From: Burkholderia plantarii
GTDB lineage: Bacteria; Pseudomonadota; Gammaproteobacteria; Burkholderiales; Burkholderiaceae
Length of the DNA: 64,000 bases
Assembly (NCBI RefSeq): GCF_001411805.1
Contig: NZ_CP007213.1
Coordinates: forward strand, 62,001-126,000
Direction of reading: 5' to 3'
Shown: in pieces, positions 53,169 to 63,520 of the stretch
Layout: each line of letters starts with the position of its first letter
Numbering within the stretch: the first letter of the stretch is position 1
Notes under the pieces: model-generated
The model's database searches: none
The model's input: the letters and a program-made list of their open reading frames with translations, nothing else
What the model was told of the DNA's origin: nothing
Position numbers and translations under genes: made by a program

Positions 53169-55235
53169 TCAATCCGCCGGCGATTCCGCACCCGGTGCCG
53201 CGTCCGGCACCGCGCGCGCCAGCTCGTCGAGCCAGGCGCGCGCCACCGAGTCGCTCGGCGCGCGCCAGTCGCCGCGCGGCGACAGCGAGCTGCCGGTGGC
53301 TACCTTCGGGCCGTTGGGCAGTGCCGAGCGCTTGAACTGGCTGCCCTCGAAGAAGCGCTTCACGAACACGCCAAGCCAGCGCTTGATGGCGGCCAGGTCG
53401 TAGACGGGGCGCGCGTCCATCAGGATCGGCCAGCCGCCGGCCTCGGCGTCGTGCCATGCCTGCCACGCGAGGAACGCGATCTTCGCGGGGCCGAAGCCGT
53501 GGCGCGTCACGTAGTAGAGGTTGAAGTCCTGCAGCGCGTAGGGGCCGATCGCGTGCTCGGTCAACTGGCTCGGCTGGCTCGCATCGCCGGGCACCAGTTC
53601 GGGCGAGATCTCGGTCTCGACGATGCGTCGCAGGATGCCGGACGCATCGGTGCCGAAGCGCCGCCGGTCCGCGAGCCAGCGCACCATGTGCTGGATCAGC
53701 GTCTTCGGCACCGAGCCGTTCACGTTGTAGTGCGACATCTGATCGCCGACGCCGTAGGTACACCAGCCGAGCGCAAGCTCGGACAGGTCGCCGGTGCCGA
53801 TCACGATGGCGCGATTCGCGTTCGCGAGCCGGAACAGGTAGGCGCTGCGCGCGCCGGCCTGGACGTTCTCGTAGGTCACGTCGTAGTGCGCCTCGCCCTG
53901 CGCGGCGCGATGGCCGATGTCCGCCAGCGTGCGGTCCGACACCGGCTTGATGTCGATCTCGCGCGCGCTCACGCCGAGCGCGCGCATCAGCGCCCAGGCG
54001 TTGTCGAGCGTGTGCCGGCTGGTGGCGTAGCCGGGCAGCGTGTAGGCGAGGATGTTGCGGCGGTCGAGGCCGAGCCGGTCCATGGTCAGTGCGCAGACCA
54101 GCAGCGCGTAGGTGGAGTCGAGGCCGCCCGACACGCCGATCACGACCTGCTCGAGCCCCGTCGCGCGCAGCCGCTTGGCGAGTCCGTGGCTCTGGATCAT
54201 GAAGGTCTCCTCGCAGTTCGCATCGAGCATCGCGACGTCGGCCGGCACGAACGGGAAGCGGTCGAGGCGGCGCAGCAGCGGCCCGCTCGGGCCGCCCGGC
54301 GGCGCGAGCATGAAGCCGACGCTGCGGAACGCGGGGCCGCCGAGCGCGCGTGCGCAATCGTCGAAGGTCTGGATGCGCAGGCGTTCCTGCGTGATGCGCT
54401 GCAGGTCGAGGTCGGCCACCAGCAGTTGCGCGGTGTCGGCGAAGCGCTCGGTCTCGGCGAGGATTTCGCCGCTTTCGCAGACGAGCGCGTGGCCGTCCCA
54501 TGCCAGGTCGGTGGTGGATTCGCCGCAGCCGGCCGCCGAATAGAGGTAGGCCGCCTGGCAGCGCGCGCTGTGCGAGCGCACGTGCAGCCGGCGATATTCG
54601 GACTTGCCGACGGTGATGTTGCTGGCCGACAGGTTCGCGATCACGGTCGCGCCCGCATGCGCCGCGTAGGTGGACGGCGGCACCGGCGCCCAGAGGTCCT
54701 CGCAGATCTCGACGCCGAGCACGAACTCCGGGTAGTCGTCGGCGCGAAACAGCAGGTCGGTGCCGAACGGCACCTCGGCGCCGTCCAGCCGCAGCGTGCC
54801 GCCCGTCACGCCGAGCCCGGAAGCGAAGTAGCGCTTTTCGTAGAACTCCCCATAGTTCGGCAGGTAGGACTTCGGGACCGCGCCGAGGATTCGGCCACGG
54901 TGCAGCACCACCGCGGCGTTGTAGAGGCGTCCGTTCCATTCGAGCGGCGCGCCCGCCACGATCAGTCCGGGCAGCTCGGACGAGGCCGCGCGCAGCTCGC
55001 CGATCGCCCGCTTCACGCCGTCGAGCAGCGCGCGCTGGAAGAACAACTCGTCGTTGGTGTAGGCCGACAGGCCGAGTTCGGGCAGGATCGTCACGAGCGC
55101 GCCGCGCCCGGCGGCGTCGCGCACGAGGCGGATCGTGGCCTCGAGGTTGGCGGCCGGATCGGCGACCACCACGGGGGGGATGGCGACGGCCACGCGCAGG
55201 AAGCCGTGGCGGTACATCGAGAAGAAATCGTTCAT
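53169..55235 (-). CDS. nadE: Glutamine-dependent NAD+ synthetase (long form) within the cluster
   Basis: The start at 55235 ([11 protein letters not shown]) overlaps the preceding acylase gene by four bases and gives 688 residues. The N-terminal nitrilase-like glutaminase shows Glu53 (ILPELG), Lys122 ([18 protein letters not shown]) and Cys178 ([10 protein letters not shown]). The C-terminal synthetase has the PP-loop [16 protein letters not shown] and later [30 protein letters not shown]. This is the ~680-residue type known from Mycobacterium tuberculosis. It makes NAD+ from deamido-NAD+ and glutamine. Its coupling to a biosynthetic operon is odd: it may supply NAD(P) for the pathway, or have been recruited to amidate a product. 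Confidence 0.92.
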   Translation of the reverse strand: MNDFFSMYRHGFLRVAVAIPPVVVADPAANLEATIRLVRDAAGRGALVTILPELGLSAYTNDELFFQRALLDGVKRAIGELRAASSELPGLIVAGAPLEWNGRLYNAAVVLHRGRILGAVPKSYLPNYGEFYEKRYFASGLGVTGGTLRLDGAEVPFGTDLLFRADDYPEFVLGVEICEDLWAPVPPSTYAAHAGATVIANLSASNITVGKSEYRRLHVRSHSARCQAAYLYSAAGCGESTTDLAWDGHALVCESGEILAETERFADTAQLLVADLDLQRITQERLRIQTFDDCARALGGPAFRSVGFMLAPPGGPSGPLLRRLDRFPFVPADVAMLDANCEETFMIQSHGLAKRLRATGLEQVVIGVSGGLDSTYALLVCALTMDRLGLDRRNILAYTLPGYATSRHTLDNAWALMRALGVSAREIDIKPVSDRTLADIGHRAAQGEAHYDVTYENVQAGARSAYLFRLANANRAIVIGTGDLSELALGWCTYGVGDQMSHYNVNGSVPKTLIQHMVRWLADRRRFGTDASGILRRIVETEISPELVPGDASQPSQLTEHAIGPYALQDFNLYYVTRHGFGPAKIAFLAWQAWHDAEAGGWPILMDARPVYDLAAIKRWLGVFVKRFFEGSQFKRSALPNGPKVATGSSLSPRGDWRAPSDSVARAWLDELARAVPDAAPGAESPAD

Positions 55236-57763
55236 GGGCGGACGGATTGGGCGGGGAGGGGATGACGGGGGGCGTCGTCGGCGGCGAAGGTAGTCGAGGC
55301 GGGATTGGCGCGCAATTCGCAGCGCGTCACCGTGTCGGCCCGCACCTGGGCCGCGTCGAACGCGAAGCGGCTGGCCGGGGTGCCGAGCCGCGGCGGCGGC
55401 CGGCCATCGCTCCACGCGGTGCCGGGCCGGCTGCGCTGCGCCTGCGGCAGCACGCTGTGTACGAGCGGCCGGCCGCCGTCGAACACGATGCTGGCGAGCC
55501 AGGTGGTGCCGAAGTTGACGGCATAGCCGTGCGGCGCGAGGCCGGTGGGCAGCGGCACGCGCCCGCGCACGAACTGGGCGAGCCGCTCGCGCGGCGTGAG
55601 CGCGCCGACCTGGCTGACGTTGAGCGCGCCGGTCAGGTTCGGGCCGCCGTCGAGCGGCGCGCGCGTGCCGTCGGCGCGCAGCCGGAACTGGAGCTCGCGC
55701 AGCGTGGCGGCGGGCGGGAAGCCGGCCGCCGCGAGCTGCTCGACGGCCGTGGCCAGCGCGACGAGCGCCGGCGCCGGGCCGCTGCCCTGCCAGTGCGGCA
55801 GGCCGCGCGGCGTGTCGAGCGGCGCGGCGGGATCGAAGCCGTGCGCGTAGCCGGGGGCGCCCTCCAGCCATGCCTGCGCGAATTCGCGAAACAGCGGCGC
55901 GCCGGGTGCGTCGAGCGCGTCCTCGCGGCACCACGCGCGCAGGATCGCGAGCGCCGGCGCGAGATCGACCCGCGTGCCGCCGCGCGCGATCACCGGCTCG
56001 CGGCAGGCCGCGCCGAGCGCGAGCAGGTCGTCGAGCAGCAGGTCGCTCATCGGCACGTGGTTGTCGAGCGTCAGGCGCGCGAGCGCGGTGGCCCCGATCG
56101 GCCGCGCGAGTTCGCGCGTGAGCCGCAGGCCGTGCCGCGCGCGCGGCGTGAGCGGCGCGTCGAACGCGCCGAACAGCGGATGGTGCGCGGGCAGCGCGGC
56201 GTCGAGATCGACGCGCTGGTACGGGTTGTTGAAGTTGGCGAGCACGCCGCGCGTGCGGCGCGCCGGGCGCTGCGCGACGGCACGCGGGCGGCGCGGCGCG
56301 AGCGCATGGCGCGGGTCGTCGCCGGGCAGCACGACGAGGCCGCGGCGCCTGCGTTCGAGCGCGAGCGGATGGTCGGTGTCCGCCAGTGCCGCGAGCGTCG
56401 CCGCGCCGAGTTCGGGCACGTTGCTGCCGTCGACGTAACAGGCCTGCCCGGCGGCGTCGATCGCGAGCAGGTTCACCCAGCTCGTGCCTGCCCAACGCGC
56501 GAAGCTCTGCTCCAGCTCGTCGAGCGAGCGCGCGGCGCCGATCGCGAGCCAGTGGTCGAGCACGTCGGCGTTGCCGGCGTTCGCGTTGCCGAGGCAGAAC
56601 ACCTGCCCGGCGCTCCATTCGGCGAGGCCCGGCACGCCGAGCGGCGGCCCGTGGCGCGTCTGCCACAGATCGTGCTCGTGGGGCCGTGCCTCGCCGCGGA
56701 TCTCGATCGCCACGCGACGCCGTTGCATCGGCTCGGGACGGCCGTCCCAGAGGTAGGTGGTCGGGTCGCCCGGCACGAGCCGCAGCCGTTGCAGCACGAA
56801 CCGCTCGGCCGACGACACCGTGTGGGTCCAGGCCAGCGATGCGTTGAAGCCGAGGTTGACGGTCGGGCAGCCGAGGATCGACACGCCCGCCACGTCGAGC
56901 GCGCCGGGGATCGTCAGATGCACCTGGTAGAGGCGCAGACCGTCGGCGAAGCCGAAGTGCGGATTGGCGAGCAGCACGCTCGCGCCGCCGGCTGCCGCCT
57001 GGCTGCCGACGGCCCAGGCGTTGCTGCCGAGCGGCAGGTCGGTGTGGGCCGACCAGGGCGGCGTGGCGGGAGCCGCGTCGGCGGCGGCCCTGGCCCCGGC
57101 GCGCGCGTCGGGCGGCGCATCGCCAGCGTCGCGCGACGCCGCGCTCGCGTCATCCTCGTGCGGCGGAGCCGAAGTCGACGCCGGCGGTCGCGCCAGCGCG
57201 AGCGCCTGCACGAAGCGCCGGCCGCTCGCCTCGTCGGCCAGCGCGAGCAGCAGCGCGGCGATGTCGTCGCGCCGCAGCACGCGCGGTGTGCCGCCGGGCA
57301 CCGGCGCGAGCGCGTCGCCGGCCTCGACGCGTTCGCTCACGCGGCGGTTGAAGCCGGCCGCGAAGCCGTCGATCAGCGCGTTGGCGTGGCGCGACATCCG
57401 CGCCAGCGCGCCGGCGGCCTGGCCGCCGTAGTCGAGCGCGCGGTAGCCGAGGTCGCTGTCGAGGTTGGCGCCGTCGCCGGGCGCCTCGTCGCGGCCGTAG
57501 TGGCGGCTGCGCTCGCCCAGCAGCGTGACCAGGTGCGCGAGCAGCACGGCCGCGTGATCGTCGGCCACCACGTAGCCGTGGCCGTAGCCGAGCGATTCGA
57601 AGTCGTGCGCGCGGATATGCGGTGTGCCGTCGGCGGTGCGCGCGATCTCCACCACGAGTTCCGTCGGTGCGTAGGCGGGCACGGCGGCGAACGACGGATG
57701 CTCGGGCAGGTGCGCCATCGGCGGCGCGGCGGGTGGGGAGGGCATCGACGGGATCGACGACAT
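55232..57763 (-). CDS. Penicillin-acylase-family Ntn-hydrolase
   Basis: The protein is 843 residues. The alpha-chain start includes [37 protein letters not shown]. After a low-complexity Ala/Pro/Asp linker (about 190-240) comes [11 protein letters not shown], in which Ser247 would become the new N-terminal nucleophile of the beta chain after self-cleavage. [19 protein letters not shown] and [11 protein letters not shown] fit the family oxyanion and Asn positions. No signal peptide is visible, whereas most family members are exported. In NRPS clusters such enzymes remove an N-acyl group from a prodrug. It follows the reductase gene by 13 bases. Confidence 0.88.
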   Translation of the reverse strand: MSSIPSMPSPPAAPPMAHLPEHPSFAAVPAYAPTELVVEIARTADGTPHIRAHDFESLGYGHGYVVADDHAAVLLAHLVTLLGERSRHYGRDEAPGDGANLDSDLGYRALDYGGQAAGALARMSRHANALIDGFAAGFNRRVSERVEAGDALAPVPGGTPRVLRRDDIAALLLALADEASGRRFVQALALARPPASTSAPPHEDDASAASRDAGDAPPDARAGARAAADAAPATPPWSAHTDLPLGSNAWAVGSQAAAGGASVLLANPHFGFADGLRLYQVHLTIPGALDVAGVSILGCPTVNLGFNASLAWTHTVSSAERFVLQRLRLVPGDPTTYLWDGRPEPMQRRRVAIEIRGEARPHEHDLWQTRHGPPLGVPGLAEWSAGQVFCLGNANAGNADVLDHWLAIGAARSLDELEQSFARWAGTSWVNLLAIDAAGQACYVDGSNVPELGAATLAALADTDHPLALERRRRGLVVLPGDDPRHALAPRRPRAVAQRPARRTRGVLANFNNPYQRVDLDAALPAHHPLFGAFDAPLTPRARHGLRLTRELARPIGATALARLTLDNHVPMSDLLLDDLLALGAACREPVIARGGTRVDLAPALAILRAWCREDALDAPGAPLFREFAQAWLEGAPGYAHGFDPAAPLDTPRGLPHWQGSGPAPALVALATAVEQLAAAGFPPAATLRELQFRLRADGTRAPLDGGPNLTGALNVSQVGALTPRERLAQFVRGRVPLPTGLAPHGYAVNFGTTWLASIVFDGGRPLVHSVLPQAQRSRPGTAWSDGRPPPRLGTPASRFAFDAAQVRADTVTRCELRANPASTTFAADDAPRHPLPAQSVRP

Positions 57764-57776
57764 GGGGGCCGCGGCG

Positions 57777-59138
57777 TCAGGCCGGCTTCAGCGCGCGCGT
57801 GCTGTAGTTCGCGGCGAACGCGTCCACGCGTTCCTGCGCGATCACGTAGTGGCCGCAGTGCAGCGGCGCGGCGTCGAAGCCGTCGTCGCAGAGCCCGCGG
57901 TAGTGGGCGAGCGCATCGGCCAGCTTCACGTCGCCGCGCGTGGACGGATACCCGCGCGCCGCCGACAGCAGGCTCGACAGCACGCAGCCGGTGATGCGCC
58001 GCTCGGTGCCCGGCGTAGTGTCCACCGGCAGCTGCTGCGCGAACTCGGTCGGGATGTAGGCGAGGTGCTCGAACGGCGCCGGCGCGGCCAGCGCGCCGCC
58101 TTCCGAGAACAGGATGTCGCCGTGCGCCTCGAGCCGCGCGATCGCCTGTTCGGGGTTGAAGCAGTGCGGGTCCGAGTCGTCGACGATCAGCGTGCCGGGC
58201 CGCAGCCGGCTCACCTCGACGACGTCGGGTGCGTTGGTCGCGCCGACGATCAGCGTGGCCTCGTAGGCCTGCGGCGCCACGCCCCGGCTTTCGTGGTGGA
58301 ACGACAGCTCGCCGCGAAAGCCCAGCTCGTCGCGTACTTCCTGCATCAGCCGCTCGACGTATTCGCGCTTCTGGTAGACGTCGCAGAGGATCAGTCGGCG
58401 CGGATGCGGCAGCACGCTCAGCAGCAGGCGCAGCGTCGACGAGCCGATCGAGCCCAGGCCGATGAAGGCCAGCGTCTCGTCCTCGAGGCGGCGCCCGGCG
58501 GTGGCCAGCAGCCGCCGCACCGACAGCACCACGGCCGAGGTGGTGGTGGCGTGGCCGGTGGTGACGGGCGGCAGCGCGTCGTCCTCGGGTACCGCGCGGC
58601 CGTAGTCGGTGGCCGACGGGATCAGCCCGGTCAGCGAAACCATGCGGGCGCCGAGCACCTTCGCGAGCGACTGGCACTGGCGAACCAGCCGCACGATGTC
58701 GGACTGGTCGAGATAGATCTGCGAATAGAAGCGCGGCAGGATCACCGAGGCGATGCGCCCGGCCGCGAGCGTGCGCACGTTCGCGAAGATCGGCAGGTCG
58801 TGGCAGAGCGCGTGCGTGAAGTGGCGCGTGTCGAGCTGCGGATTCTGCCGCAGCAGGCGGTCCGACAGGCAGCCGACGGCCACCGCGTCCACCGGTTCGA
58901 GTTCGCCCGCCGCGTAAAGCGACAGCAGCGGGCGGCGGTCGACCGACAGGTGGGGCGTGACGGCCTCGCGCAGCGCGGCCGGGGCGGCGGCCGTCTCGCG
59001 TTTCAGGGCGGTCAGGCGTTGCAGCAGCAGGGCCTTCTTCTCGGCGGACAAATCGGCGAATCGGTCAGTGTTCATGTTCGGGGCGGGTACGGGTTGACGG
59101 GGGGCGCGGGGGACGGCTTCGGCTGCGGGTTCGGTCAT
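57777..59138 (-). CDS. Acyl-ACP-reductase (AAR)-like NAD(P)-dependent dehydrogenase
   Basis: The frame gives 453 residues from 59138; a Met at 59075 is an alternative, and neither has a strong ribosome site. From about residue 150 it resembles cyanobacterial long-chain acyl-ACP reductase: LTGLIPSATDYGRAV, then VTTGHATTTSAVVLSVRRLL (like the TTGNTHT segment of AAR). ETLAFIGLGSIGSSTLRLLL is the cofactor loop, and PGTLIVDDSDPHCF and ILFSEGGALAAP follow. The AAR Cys position is not obvious, so catalysis may differ. It may release a carrier-bound acyl chain as an aldehyde, or reduce another intermediate. Its N-terminal 130 residues have no recognised domain. Confidence 0.72.
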   Translation of the reverse strand: MTEPAAEAVPRAPRQPVPAPNMNTDRFADLSAEKKALLLQRLTALKRETAAAPAALREAVTPHLSVDRRPLLSLYAAGELEPVDAVAVGCLSDRLLRQNPQLDTRHFTHALCHDLPIFANVRTLAAGRIASVILPRFYSQIYLDQSDIVRLVRQCQSLAKVLGARMVSLTGLIPSATDYGRAVPEDDALPPVTTGHATTTSAVVLSVRRLLATAGRRLEDETLAFIGLGSIGSSTLRLLLSVLPHPRRLILCDVYQKREYVERLMQEVRDELGFRGELSFHHESRGVAPQAYEATLIVGATNAPDVVEVSRLRPGTLIVDDSDPHCFNPEQAIARLEAHGDILFSEGGALAAPAPFEHLAYIPTEFAQQLPVDTTPGTERRITGCVLSSLLSAARGYPSTRGDVKLADALAHYRGLCDDGFDAAPLHCGHYVIAQERVDAFAANYSTRALKPA

Positions 59139-59154
59139 GCGGCGGCGGGCGGGC

Positions 59155-60327
59155 TCACGCGACCGGCGCGGCGGCGCTCGACGACGCCTGCGCCTGCGCG
59201 TCGGCGAATTCGCGGCGCAGCGCGGCCAGCTTGCGCAAGCCGGCCATCACGGTGTCGGCGGGCAGGCCGAAGTCGACCAGGCAGGCGACCTCGTCCACGC
59301 CGGCCTCGGTGAGGCGGTTCAGCATCTCGATGCACTTGGCGCGGTCGCCGAGCAGCGAGCTGAAATTGAAGTAGCGCTCGAACGCGAAATCGAGGATCGA
59401 CTCCTTCGCGCCCTCCAGCCGCGCGACTTCCTCGGCCGGCATCAGGCTGCGGAACTGGCGCACGTAGTCCTCGAGATAGTCGGTCAGCGGCGCGCGCACC
59501 TGCCGCTTGACCGCGGCCAGGTCGTCGTCGATGAAGGTGTGCAGCGTGACGGTGATCTTGCCGCCGGCCGGGTCGAGCCCGGCCGCGAGCCGTTCCTCGC
59601 GGTACAGCGCGATCTTCTCGCGCAGGTCGGCCAGCGACGGCCCCATCAGGCACAGCACGTTGGCGCCGAGCCGCGCGGCGCGGCTCCAGGTCTCGCGCGA
59701 CGCGCCCGTGAGCCAGAACGAGAAGGCCGGCTGGACCGGGCGCGGGAAGGTGCGGATCTCGGTGGGCTTGCCGCCCACGCCGGCCAGCGTGAGGGGCTCG
59801 CCGGCCCACAGGCGGCGGATGGTGTCGATCGCGGGCTCCAGCGTCTCGCGCCGCGTCTCGAACGCGTCGGGGCGAAACGCGAAATCGTCGCGGTGCCAGC
59901 CGCTCGCGAACGACAGCGCCACGCGCCCGCCCGACAGGTTGTCGACGATCGCCCATTCCTCGGCCACGCGCACCGGGTCGTGCAGCGGCACCACCACGCT
60001 GCCGGCGCGCAGCTGGATGCGGCGCGTGACCATGGCGAGCGCGGCGGCCAGCACGGCCGGGTTCGGATAGAGCCCGCCGAAGGTCTGGAAATGGCGCTCG
60101 GGCGTCCAGATCGCGCTGAAGCCCTCGGCGTCGGCGAGCCGCGCGGCGTCCATCAGCAGGTCGTATTTGCCGGCGGTCCGGCCGGAGCCGTCGGACGAAA
60201 AGAACAGCAGGCCGAAGTCGAGCGGCCGGGCGGCAGGCCGGATCGTCCGCTTCTGTTCGAGCCGCGCCTGCAGCGCGGCTTTCTGCGCATCGCTCAACTG
60301 GTTGATGCGCTCGTGCAGGTTGGTCAT
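59155..60327 (-). CDS. Luciferase-like FMN-dependent monooxygenase (natural-product LLM type)
   Basis: The protein is 390 residues. After a short N-terminal helix (INQLSDAQKAALQARLEQ, like a docking or NRPS-linker element) the luciferase TIM barrel starts at LDFGLLFFSSDGSGRTAGKYDLLMDAARLADAEGFSAIWTPERHFQTFGGLYPNPAVLAAALA. It continues with VVPLHDPVRVAEEWAIVDNLSGGRVALSFASGWHRDDF. This is the MupA/Atu6239-type group embedded in or next to PKS/NRPS modules, which oxidise carrier-bound beta-keto or amine positions with reduced FMN. It lies directly downstream of the KS-AT-ACP protein, its likely substrate carrier. Confidence 0.9.
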   Translation of the reverse strand: MTNLHERINQLSDAQKAALQARLEQKRTIRPAARPLDFGLLFFSSDGSGRTAGKYDLLMDAARLADAEGFSAIWTPERHFQTFGGLYPNPAVLAAALAMVTRRIQLRAGSVVVPLHDPVRVAEEWAIVDNLSGGRVALSFASGWHRDDFAFRPDAFETRRETLEPAIDTIRRLWAGEPLTLAGVGGKPTEIRTFPRPVQPAFSFWLTGASRETWSRAARLGANVLCLMGPSLADLREKIALYREERLAAGLDPAGGKITVTLHTFIDDDLAAVKRQVRAPLTDYLEDYVRQFRSLMPAEEVARLEGAKESILDFAFERYFNFSSLLGDRAKCIEMLNRLTEAGVDEVACLVDFGLPADTVMAGLRKLAALRREFADAQAQASSSAAAPVA

Positions 60328-60388
60328 GGCTGGGTTCCTCGCTCGGGCCTCGGGTCATGCTGCCCTCGGCCCGCGGTCATGGGGCCGT

Positions 60389-63300
60389 TCAGGCCTGCTT
60401 CAGCAGTTCGCGCACGTCGTCGTCCGACAGCTGCGACATCTCGTTGAGCAGCGCGTCCAGATCGGCATCGTCGGTCTTGCCGAGCAGCTTGCCGGTGATC
60501 ACGTCGGACAGTTCCGCGACGGTCGGGCGCATCAGCATGTCGGCCGGATTGATCGCCACGCCGAACGCCTGATTGATGCGGCCGACGACCTGCAGCGCCA
60601 GCAGCGAGTTGCCGCCGAGGTCGAAGAAGCTGTCGTCCGGGCCGATCGGGCGATCGCCGAGCGCGTCGCGCCAGATCGCGGTCAGTTGTTCGTGCAGCGC
60701 GGCGGTGCCGTCGTCTTCGGGGGAGGCCATGGGCAGTCCTTCATCGGTGGGTTGAACGGAAACGGAGAGCGGGGCGGCCGCGCCGGCCGGGGCCGCGTCC
60801 GGCACGATCGCGCCGGACGCGGCAGGCGCGGCGGTCGGCACGAAGCGCTCGATCCAGGCGCGCCGGCGCGTGAACGGCATGGTCGGCAGCCGCGCGAGCG
60901 GCGTGCCGGCGGCGGCGTCGAGCACGCTCCAATCGAGCCGGACGCCGAGGCTCCAGAGCTGCCCGAACGCCTGCAGCAGCGCACGGGCCTCGTCGTCGGC
61001 GGTGCCGCCGAGGCTCGGCAGCACGGTGTGGCGCGCCTCGACGAAGCCGCGCGCGGCGCTCGTCAGCGTGCGGCCGGGGCCGAGTTCGAGCACCACGGCG
61101 GCCGCGCCGGCCAGGTCCGCGAGCGCGGCCTGCAGCGCCTGCTGATAGCGCACCGGCGCGCGCAGCTGGCCGACCCAGTAGGCCGGGTCGATCGCCTCGG
61201 CATCGGTCAGCCGGCGGCCGGTGACGGTCGAATGGACCGGCAGTTCGGGCGCGCGCAGCGTGATGCCGTCGAACGCGGCGCGAAAGCGTTCGAGCACCGG
61301 TTCCATCAGCGGCGAATGGAACGCGTGCGAGGTGTCGAGCCGCTTGTGGACGGTGCGTTGCGCGGCCAGCAGCGCCTCGAGCGCAGCAATGCCGGCGAGG
61401 CTGCCCGACACCACGCAGGCGGCCGGGCCGTTGACGGCAGAGATCACGCAGGTGCTCGCCTCGGCGGGGGCGGCGGCCAGTAGCGCGGCGAGCGCCGTCT
61501 CGGCGAGCGGCACGGCCAGCATCGCGCCGACCGGCGCCTGCTGCATCGCGGCGCCGCGCGCCATCACGAGCCGCAGCGCGTCGCGCAGGCTCATCACGTT
61601 GGCGAGCGTGGCGGCCACCAGCTCGCCCAGGCTGTGGCCCACCAGCGCGGCCGGCGTGATGCCGGCGTCGAGCCAGAAGCGGCCGAGCGCCCATTCGAGC
61701 GCGAACAGCGCGGGCTGGGCCCCGGCGGTGGTGTCCAGCCGCAGGCCCGAGCGCGGATCGTGACCGTCGGCGACGAGCACGGCCAGCTCGACGCCGTGGT
61801 CCTCGCGCAGCCAGCGCGCGGCCTCGTCGAGCCTGGCCGCGAGACGCGGCTGCGCGAGCGCCGCGAGCCCGCCCATGCGGCGCTGCTGCGCGCCCTGGCC
61901 GGTGAACTGCAGCACCACCGGCGGCGCGCCGGCGCCGGGCCGGTCCGCGCCCTCGGCCGGCGCGGCGCGGGCGGCCAGCCGCTCGAACTCGCGCACCGCC
62001 TCGGCGGCGTCGGCGGCCACCACGAAGCCGCGATGGCGCCGCGCGCGGCGCTGGTGCTGCAGCGTGCGCGCCGCGGCGTCGAGCGAGGGCGGCGCCGCCG
62101 CGCGCCAGACCGCGGCCAGGCTCCGCGCATAGTCGGCGAGGCCCGCCTCCGAGGTCGCGCTGAACGGCAGCAGGCGCGCGCGCGGCGTGCCGGCGTCGGC
62201 CTGCGGTGCCGCGGCGGCGTCGGGTGCCTGTTCGAGGATCAGGTGCGCGTTGGTGCCGCCGATGCCGAACGAGCTGACGCTGGCGCGGCGCGGCAGCCGG
62301 TCCGCGGGCCACGGGCGCGCGTCGCGGATCACGTAGAACGGGCTGTCGGCGAGCCGCAGCTCCGGGTTGGGTGACTCGAAGTTCAGGCTTGGCGGCAGCA
62401 CGCCGTGGCGCACCGCCTGCACGGCCTTGATGAGCCCGGCGATGCCGGCGGCCGCGCCGAGATGGCCGATGTTGCTCTTCAGCGAGGAGATGCCGCAGAA
62501 GCCGACGCGATCGGTGTCGAGCCGGAACGCCTGGGTCAGCGCGGCGATCTCGATCGGGTCGCCGAGCGGCGTGGCGGTGCCGTGCGTCTCGACGTAGCCG
62601 ATCGTCTCGGCGCCGACGCCGGCGGTGGCCATCGCCTCGGCGATCACGCGCGCCTGGCCGTCCACGCTCGGCGCCGTGTAGCCGATCTTGATCGCGCCGT
62701 CGTTGTTCACCGAGGTGCCGCGGATCACGGCCAGTACCGGCACGCCGCGCTCGACGGCATCCTCGAGCCGCATCAGCGCGACCACGCCCACCCCGGCGCC
62801 GTCGAGCGTGCCCTTCGCGGCCTGGTCGAACGGCCGGCAGTGGCCGTCCGGCGAGAGGATGCCGCCCGGCGTGTGCAGGTAGCCCTCCGGATCGAACGCG
62901 GGTATCGCCGCCGAGCCGGCCAGCACCAGGTCGCATTCGTGGTTCAGCAGCGCGCCGCAGCCGAGATGCACGGCCACCAGCCCGGTCGAGCAGGCCGTGT
63001 TGAGACTGATGCTCGGGCCGGTCAGGTCGAGCCGGTACGACAGCAGCGTGGCGGCCGAGTCCTTGCGGTTGATCATCTGCAGCGACTCGATGCCGACCGA
63101 GCGGACCACGTCGGGGTTCGGCAGCAGGTGCTCGTCGAGATAGCGGCTCAGCCGCACGCCCGCGTAGACGCCCACCGTGAGATCGTCGCCGGGAACCTGA
63201 CCGGCCTGTTCGAGCGCCTCGTGCGCGCACTCCATCAGCAGGCGCAGCTGCGGGTCGGTGATCTCGGCCTCGCGCGTCGTCATCGCGAAGCATTCGGCGT

Positions 63301-63520
63301 CGAAGCCCTTCACGTCGTCGATCAGCGGCCGCGCCTTCACGTAGAGCGGCGCGGCGCTCAGCTCGCGCGGCACGCCGGCCGTCGCGAGTTCCTCGTCGGA
63401 GAAGCGGCGTATCGATTCACGGCCCGCCACCACGTTGTGCCACAGCGCGTCCGCGTCGGCGGCGCCGGGAAATCGGCCCGCGATGCCGACCACCGCGATG
63501 CCCTCGAGTTCATGATTCAT
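60389..63520 (-). CDS. Type I polyketide synthase, KS-AT-ACP
   Basis: The protein is 1043 residues. The KS domain has SLNTACSTGLVAVHLGC (Cys177), VETHGTATPLGDPIE and NIGHLGAAAGIAGLIK. The AT domain has ALVGHSLGELVAATL and DTSHAFHSPLMEP; the HAFH motif marks malonyl-CoA specificity. The ACP has DSFFDLGGNSLLALQVV (Ser972) followed by a long acidic tail (LDALLNEMSQLSDDDVRELL). There is no KR, DH or ER, so the beta-keto group stays unless modified in trans, for which the luciferase-like enzyme is a candidate. Its start lies inside the upstream NRPS gene (11-base overlap), so the two are co-translated. Confidence 0.93.
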   Translation of the reverse strand: MNHELEGIAVVGIAGRFPGAADADALWHNVVAGRESIRRFSDEELATAGVPRELSAAPLYVKARPLIDDVKGFDAECFAMTTREAEITDPQLRLLMECAHEALEQAGQVPGDDLTVGVYAGVRLSRYLDEHLLPNPDVVRSVGIESLQMINRKDSAATLLSYRLDLTGPSISLNTACSTGLVAVHLGCGALLNHECDLVLAGSAAIPAFDPEGYLHTPGGILSPDGHCRPFDQAAKGTLDGAGVGVVALMRLEDAVERGVPVLAVIRGTSVNNDGAIKIGYTAPSVDGQARVIAEAMATAGVGAETIGYVETHGTATPLGDPIEIAALTQAFRLDTDRVGFCGISSLKSNIGHLGAAAGIAGLIKAVQAVRHGVLPPSLNFESPNPELRLADSPFYVIRDARPWPADRLPRRASVSSFGIGGTNAHLILEQAPDAAAAPQADAGTPRARLLPFSATSEAGLADYARSLAAVWRAAAPPSLDAAARTLQHQRRARRHRGFVVAADAAEAVREFERLAARAAPAEGADRPGAGAPPVVLQFTGQGAQQRRMGGLAALAQPRLAARLDEAARWLREDHGVELAVLVADGHDPRSGLRLDTTAGAQPALFALEWALGRFWLDAGITPAALVGHSLGELVAATLANVMSLRDALRLVMARGAAMQQAPVGAMLAVPLAETALAALLAAAPAEASTCVISAVNGPAACVVSGSLAGIAALEALLAAQRTVHKRLDTSHAFHSPLMEPVLERFRAAFDGITLRAPELPVHSTVTGRRLTDAEAIDPAYWVGQLRAPVRYQQALQAALADLAGAAAVVLELGPGRTLTSAARGFVEARHTVLPSLGGTADDEARALLQAFGQLWSLGVRLDWSVLDAAAGTPLARLPTMPFTRRRAWIERFVPTAAPAASGAIVPDAAPAGAAAPLSVSVQPTDEGLPMASPEDDGTAALHEQLTAIWRDALGDRPIGPDDSFFDLGGNSLLALQVVGRINQAFGVAINPADMLMRPTVAELSDVITGKLLGKTDDADLDALLNEMSQLSDDDVRELLKQA

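Noticed and set aside
52806..55265. 819-residue plus-strand open frame
   Set aside because: It lies antisense to nadE, is rich in Arg, Ala and His without domains, and has no ribosome site; a GC-driven shadow.
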